In this document: piece after piece, positions 27,480 to 30,661 of the stretch | Layout: the number at the start of each line of letters is the position of its first letter | Numbering within the stretch: the stretch's first letter is position 1 | DNA from: a virus | IMG/VR virus record: IMGVR_UViG_3300037189_025266 | Span: 1-30,661 of that record | DNA length: 30,661 nt | Strand: one strand, 5' to 3' | The notes under the pieces: generated by a model | Told to the model about the DNA's origin: nothing | The model's database searches: none | Seen by the model: the letters and a program-made list of their open reading frames with translations, nothing else | Program-made: the position numbers and the translations under genes

Positions 27480-27507
27480 TTGACAACCGGGTATTTTGTG
27501 CTACAAT
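27480..27507 (+). promoter_or_regulatory. Sigma70-type promoter for gp55 (TTGACA-N16-TACAAT, extended -10)
   Basis: A perfect TTGACA lies at 27480-27485 and TACAAT at 27502-27507, spaced by 16 bases, with TGC directly before the -10 hexamer forming an extended -10. Transcription would begin near 27514, leaving a leader of about 18 bases that contains the AGGAG site for gp55. This is what an early or middle promoter read by host sigma70 polymerase should look like. Confidence 0.75.
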
Positions 27508-27531
27508 AAATATATTATTAGGAGATCAGGA

Positions 27532-28446
27532 GTGTCAACAACTACCACGAGAACACCAGCAAAAGTCAATTATTTAAATAATCGCGACATCTTAAAAGAA
27601 ATACACGCCAGCAAAAATACCTACTGTAGTTACCGTGATCCGGTACAGGATCACCAGTATGATATCATCCTGCCCGCAGTGGAAAAAATCAATCAAAGAA
27701 CCACGGCCGAGGCCCGCAGAAACCGTGCCGACAGACTCAAACGCGAAGGTACCATAGTAGATCCCAAAAAAATACCCAACACTGATCTAGTGTTCCGCAT
27801 TACCTGTTGGGAACACATACCAATGGCACCCAAGAAAGTTTCCAAAACACAGGCCAAGAAAAAGAAGCTCGAAGATATATTTGAATTGGATCTGGTGGAG
27901 GAAGATGATCCCTTGGCAGAATTACTAGAGATTCCTGTCTTGGACGAAAAACATGTGCGCCTTAACTTTCCACCTTTTTATCACTATCGTCTAGACGACA
28001 ACAAACAACCATTTCTGGTGGGCAAGAGCCACTGGCGAGGTGATCTCGAACACGGTGAGTTCAGCAAAGATCATGGCAACATGACCCGCAAGTTGGCCAC
28101 CATGTTCATCAAGCTGTGCGAACGCTATGCCACTCGCTCAAACTGGCGTGGCTATACCTACAATGAAGAAATGCGCGGACAAGCACTACTACAACTCAGC
28201 CAAATTGGCCTGCAGTTCGATGAATCAAAAAGTCAAAATCCTTTTGCCTATTACACTGCCGCTATCACCAACAGCTTTACTCGTATCTTGAATCTAGAAA
28301 AGAAAAATCAAAACATTCGCGACGATGTGTTGGAGATGAACGGACTTAATCCTAGCTGGACTCGTCAGAATGCTGGCAAGAAAAATCCTAATTTAGGTAT
28401 GACAGTTACCAACATCGACACAGCCGAGTACAACAACGAAAATTAG
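27532..28446 (+). CDS. gp55: Late-transcription sigma factor, gp55-like (304 aa)
   Basis: T4 gp55 is a minimal sigma factor that recruits host RNA polymerase to TATAAATA late promoters. The C-terminal half shows a sigma region-2-like helical core: GNMTRKLATMFIKLCERYAT, then NWRGYTYNEEMRGQALLQL, then NPFAYYTAAITNSFTRILN and EKKNQNIRDDVLEMNGLNPS. This pattern is shared with gp55 of far-T4 phages. The N-terminal 150 residues (YLNNRDILKEIHASKNTYCS onward, a Lys-rich stretch and an acidic EEDDPLAELLEIP segment) make it much longer than T4 gp55 (about 185). I chose GTG at 27532, seven bases after AGGAG. A TTG at 27496 would extend the frame, but lies upstream of the expected transcript start. It heads the gp55-gp47-gp46 group. 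Confidence 0.9.
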   Translation: MSTTTTRTPAKVNYLNNRDILKEIHASKNTYCSYRDPVQDHQYDIILPAVEKINQRTTAEARRNRADRLKREGTIVDPKKIPNTDLVFRITCWEHIPMAPKKVSKTQAKKKKLEDIFELDLVEEDDPLAELLEIPVLDEKHVRLNFPPFYHYRLDDNKQPFLVGKSHWRGDLEHGEFSKDHGNMTRKLATMFIKLCERYATRSNWRGYTYNEEMRGQALLQLSQIGLQFDESKSQNPFAYYTAAITNSFTRILNLEKKNQNIRDDVLEMNGLNPSWTRQNAGKKNPNLGMTVTNIDTAEYNNEN

Positions 28447-28455
28447 CCAAAGAAC

Positions 28456-28484
28456 TTGCAAAGTTAAAACCCATAGTGTATACT
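28456..28484 (+). promoter_or_regulatory. Sigma70-type promoter for gp47 (TTGCAA-N17-TATACT)
   Basis: TTGCAA at 28456-28461 and TATACT at 28479-28484 are spaced by 17 bases. The expected start near 28491 is immediately before the gp47 ATG at 28492, so a transcript from here would be nearly leaderless. No Shine-Dalgarno sequence precedes that ATG. Confidence 0.6.
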
Positions 28485-28491
28485 GTAATTT

Positions 28492-29505
28492 ATGAGTCTA
28501 TTTAAAAAAGTAGCTGTCTGCACGGATCTACACTTTGGTCTAAAATCAAACAGCCTGGTACACAATCAAGACTGTAGTAATTTTATTGACTGGTTTATAA
28601 AAACTGCCAAAGAAAACGGTTGTGAAACCGGCATGTTCTTGGGTGACTGGAGCCATCAGCGTGCGGCCATCAACATGCAGACCTTGCAGTACAGCCTGCG
28701 TAGTCTGGAAAAGTTAAGTGCCGCCTTTGATCGCTTTTATTTTATTCCGGGCAATCATGATCTCTATTATAGAGACAAACGTGATATCTACTCTACCGAA
28801 TGGGCCAAGCACATACCCAACATACAGATTGTAAACGATTGGTTCCAAGACGGTGACGTAGTAATTGCGCCTTGGCTGGTTGGAGATGATCACCGACGCA
28901 TACCCAAGATGACAGGCCAGTACATGTTTGGCCACTTTGAACTGCCACACTTCAAGATGAATGCCATGGTAGAAATGCCTGATCACGGAGAAATCAAAGT
29001 TGACAATTTTGGTGGTTTTGAACGTGTGTTCAGTGGGCACTTTCATTTACGGCAACAGAAAAAGAACATACACTACATTGGCAACTGTTTCCCGCACAAC
29101 TATGCCGACGCTGGCGACTCGGCTCGCGGCATGATGACTTTAGAGTGGGGCCAGAAGCCAGTGTTTCATTCATGGCCAGGACAACCTCTCTACCGAGTGT
29201 TAAAGCTGAGTCAAGTCATTGACCATGCTCCTGATTTATTGTCACCGAACATGCATGTCAGAGTGGAGCTGGACATTGATATCAGCTACGAAGAGGCCAA
29301 TTTTATCAAAGATACTTTTGTCAAGGATTACAATTTGCGAGAGATGGCCTTGATTCCTGTAAAAAGCACAGCAGTAGACACGGACATGGCCCCGGGCGAA
29401 GTTAAATTTGAAAGCGTGGATCAGATTGTCACAGATCAGATCACCAACATAGAAAGTGAATTCTATGACCCTAAACTGTTGCTTAAAATATATCAATCAT
29501 TGTAA
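28492..29505 (+). CDS. gp47: Recombination nuclease subunit, gp47-like (Mre11 family), 337 aa
   Basis: gp47 is the metallophosphoesterase nuclease that works with the ATPase gp46 to resect DNA ends during phage recombination-dependent replication and host DNA breakdown. The Mre11-type metal-binding motifs are all present in order: DLHFG (12-16), GDW (51-53), GNHD (87-90), GHFE (147-150) and SGHFH (182-185), supplying the expected Asp, Asn and His ligands. The C-terminal 120 residues form the capping region. The length (337) agrees with T4 gp47 (about 339). It lies 45 bp after gp55 and ahead of gp46, the usual partner order, with a homing endonuclease gene between the two. The start has no visible ribosome-binding site. 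Confidence 0.95.
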   Translation: MSLFKKVAVCTDLHFGLKSNSLVHNQDCSNFIDWFIKTAKENGCETGMFLGDWSHQRAAINMQTLQYSLRSLEKLSAAFDRFYFIPGNHDLYYRDKRDIYSTEWAKHIPNIQIVNDWFQDGDVVIAPWLVGDDHRRIPKMTGQYMFGHFELPHFKMNAMVEMPDHGEIKVDNFGGFERVFSGHFHLRQQKKNIHYIGNCFPHNYADAGDSARGMMTLEWGQKPVFHSWPGQPLYRVLKLSQVIDHAPDLLSPNMHVRVELDIDISYEEANFIKDTFVKDYNLREMALIPVKSTAVDTDMAPGEVKFESVDQIVTDQITNIESEFYDPKLLLKIYQSL

Positions 29506-29543
29506 AACATACTAAATACGTAAAGATAACCTAATGGAGTTGT

Positions 29544-30281
29544 ATGGAAAATATTTACTATGTTTACGCATTGATTGACCCAAGAACAAATTTACCGTTT
29601 TATGTAGGTAAAGGAAAAAATAATCGTATGTTGCAACATTTAAAAGAAGGTGCTACAGGCGGAGTAAAAAAGAATAATAGAATAGCAGAAATTAGAGCCG
29701 CAGGGCTTGAACCTGTTGCGGTTAAGTTAGCTGGAAATATGTTTAATAATGAAGCTTACAATTTAGAAGAAGATATTATCTCAGAATTAGGTAGAGAAGA
29801 TATTGAAAAAGACGGAGTTTTAACTAATAATAGACTACACGCCCGGGGTCCTGTTATGACTGACGAAGTTCGATTAGCAATATCTTCTCGGCGTACAGGA
29901 ATGACATTTAGTAAGGATCATCGTAAGAATTTAAGTTTAGCAAAAGCCGGAAAAACATATGAAGAAATTTATGGTATCGAGGGTGCTAAAAAGAGGCGAG
30001 AACAATTAGCAGAAAAAAGAAGGCCGATGTCTGAGGGAAGAAAAAATAATATCTCAGCGGCTAAAAAAGGTATGGATGCTCCGCATGATTGGAGTGTAGC
30101 TTCTCGTAAAAAAGTAAGCGATAAGCTAACTGGTGTTCCTAAAAATTTAACCGACGATGAGCATAAACGTCGTCAAGAAGTAAACAATTTTTTAATGCAA
30201 TGCCCGCATTGTAGTGCGGAAGGTAAGGGGCTATCAATGAAACGATGGCACTTTAATAACTGTAAAGAAAGAGTACATTGA
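29544..30281 (+). CDS. GIY-YIG homing endonuclease with NUMOD3-like repeats (245 aa)
   Basis: A free-standing homing endonuclease that would cut an endonuclease-free allele so that its own gene is copied in. The N-terminal nuclease domain has YVYALIDPRTNLPFYVGKGK (residues 6-25), the YVY...YVG form of GIY-YIG, followed by Arg28, a Glu in YNLEEDII (75 or 76) and TNNRL, matching catalytic positions. Residues 105-200 contain Ser/Lys/Arg-rich NUMOD3-like DNA-binding motifs (MTFSKDHRKNLSLAKAGK, PMSEGRKNNISAAKKG). The C-terminal CPHCSAEGKGLSMKRWHFNNC is a C-C-H-C zinc-finger-like end common in phage enzymes of this type. It sits between gp47 and gp46, is visibly more A/T-rich than gp47, has GGAG four bases before the ATG, and its stop overlaps the likely TTG start of gp46. 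Confidence 0.92.
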   Translation: MENIYYVYALIDPRTNLPFYVGKGKNNRMLQHLKEGATGGVKKNNRIAEIRAAGLEPVAVKLAGNMFNNEAYNLEEDIISELGREDIEKDGVLTNNRLHARGPVMTDEVRLAISSRRTGMTFSKDHRKNLSLAKAGKTYEEIYGIEGAKKRREQLAEKRRPMSEGRKNNISAAKKGMDAPHDWSVASRKKVSDKLTGVPKNLTDDEHKRRQEVNNFLMQCPHCSAEGKGLSMKRWHFNNCKERVH

Positions 30282-30661
30282 TTAAGCTAAAAAGATTGAC
30301 AGTAAAAAACTTTATGTCCGTCGGTAATGCGACACAAGGTATTAATTTTGATCGGCAAGATTTAACCTTAGTTCTCGGCGAAAACCTTGACTTAGGTGGA
30401 GATGGATCTCGCAATGGAACTGGAAAAACAACAATTATCAACGCTCTTAGCTATGCGATGTATGGTACAGCGTTAAGCAACATAAGACGCGATAATCTCG
30501 TAAACAAAACTAACGGTAAGAATATGTTAGTGTCGTTAGACTTTCAAGTAGGTAATCAGGAATTTCAAATCGAGCGTGGTCGCAAGCCCAATGTGTTGAA
30601 ATTTTACATTAACAATCAAGAACAGACCATTACCGATGAAGCACAAGGCGATTCAAGAGAA
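30278..30661 (+). CDS. gp46: Recombination ATPase subunit, gp46-like (Rad50/SMC family), partial 3'-truncated by window
   Basis: The frame starting with TTG at 30278 reads IKLKRLTVKNFMSVGN, the first strand and turn typical of Rad50/SMC ATPases, and continues to the window end (128 codons seen). The Walker A loop is SRNGTGKTT (44-52), preceded by an insertion in GENLDLGGDG, so the first Gly of the canonical GxNGxGKS is Ser; I recall the same form in other far-T4 gp46 proteins. The next ATG (codon 13) would lose the conserved first strand, so TTG is the better start. The TTG shares bases with the homing endonuclease stop (TTGA), implying coupling. In T4, gp46 pairs with gp47. The coiled coil and Walker B lie outside the window. 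Confidence 0.92.
   Translation, partial: MIKLKRLTVKNFMSVGNATQGINFDRQDLTLVLGENLDLGGDGSRNGTGKTTIINALSYAMYGTALSNIRRDNLVNKTNGKNMLVSLDFQVGNQEFQIERGRKPNVLKFYINNQEQTITDEAQGDSRE

Larger units (their letters stand above)
27418..27531. other. Divergent intergenic region between virion block and gp55
   Basis: This 114-bp A/T-rich gap is the only divergent junction in the window. It holds the leader and late-like GCGGTAAATATA box (27448-27437) for the minus-strand block and a strong sigma70-type promoter (27480-27507) for gp55. A short inverted repeat, GGTTG-A-CAACC at 27478-27488, overlaps the -35 hexamer. No small ORF or terminator is apparent. Confidence 0.7.

Noticed and set aside
27478-27488. GGTTG-A-CAACC inverted repeat as an operator
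   Set aside because: Only five-base arms with a one-base centre and no extension; it could arise by chance around TTGACA and there is no second copy.
27505-27512. AATAAATA on the plus strand as a late promoter for gp55
   Set aside because: It matches the T4 late consensus at seven of eight bases but overlaps a much stronger sigma70 -10 element; gp55 is expected to be made before late transcription. Dual use cannot be excluded.
27496-27531. TTG start adding 12 residues to gp55
   Set aside because: It lies upstream of the transcript start expected from the TTGACA/TACAAT promoter, and the GTG at 27532 has AGGAG at seven bases.
29479-29520. Possible promoter before the homing endonuclease (TTGCTT with A/T-rich downstream, ACTAAATA)
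   Set aside because: No convincing -10 at the right distance and only a weak late-box match; transcription from the gp55/gp47 promoters is enough to explain expression.

Overview
The window is a piece of a tailed-phage genome from the T4 superfamily (contractile-tail myovirus), of the divergent 'far T4' kind seen in marine and freshwater phages rather than a close T4 relative. The evidence is a run of baseplate genes (gp53-, gp5-, gp25- and gp6-like) beside gp55 (late sigma factor), gp47 and gp46 (Mre11/Rad50-like recombination nuclease). I see no bacterial genes, tRNAs, integrase or CRISPR array. The host cannot be read from the sequence.

Layout. Positions 1-27417 are one tightly packed minus-strand block, transcribed right to left, of virion genes. 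In transcription order these are: a 505-aa baseplate/tube-end candidate (27417-25900), short gp53-like wedge protein (25900-25601), two hub-like proteins of 489 and 541 aa (25599-22503), gp5-like OB-fold/beta-helix spike (22503-20980), a 620-aa repeat-rich protein with a muralytic-like segment (20983-19121), gp25-like wedge (19104-18730), large gp6-like wedge (18677-15231), a giant 4792-aa structural protein (15231-853), a 48-aa ORF (839-693), a 205-aa structural protein (696-79), and the first codons of another tail protein (26-1). Most junctions overlap by 1-4 bases (TAATG or ATGA) or are separated by 1 base, which suggests translational coupling. The larger gaps carry CATAAATA or GGTAAATA boxes resembling the T4 late promoter TATAAATA.

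At 27418-27531 the strand switches. The plus-strand block is gp55 (27532-28446), gp47 (28492-29505), an inserted GIY-YIG homing endonuclease (29544-30281) and the 5' part of gp46 (30278 onward, cut by the window end). Clear sigma70-type promoters precede gp55 and gp47.

How they fit together: in T4, gp55 directs host RNA polymerase to TATAAATA late promoters and gp46/gp47 make the recombination intermediates that support replication and late transcription. The minus-strand block would be the target: the hub (489/541/gp5-like/620), the wedges (gp53, gp25, gp6) and peripheral parts of a baseplate. The most unusual element is the 14.4-kb gene for the 4792-aa protein. It carries cupredoxin-like domains, CBM5/12-like modules, FG-GAP propeller blades with other domains between them, and fibre-like GDGST modules. 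No complete new defence or mobile system is visible; the novelty is in virion architecture and in the homing-endonuclease insertion.
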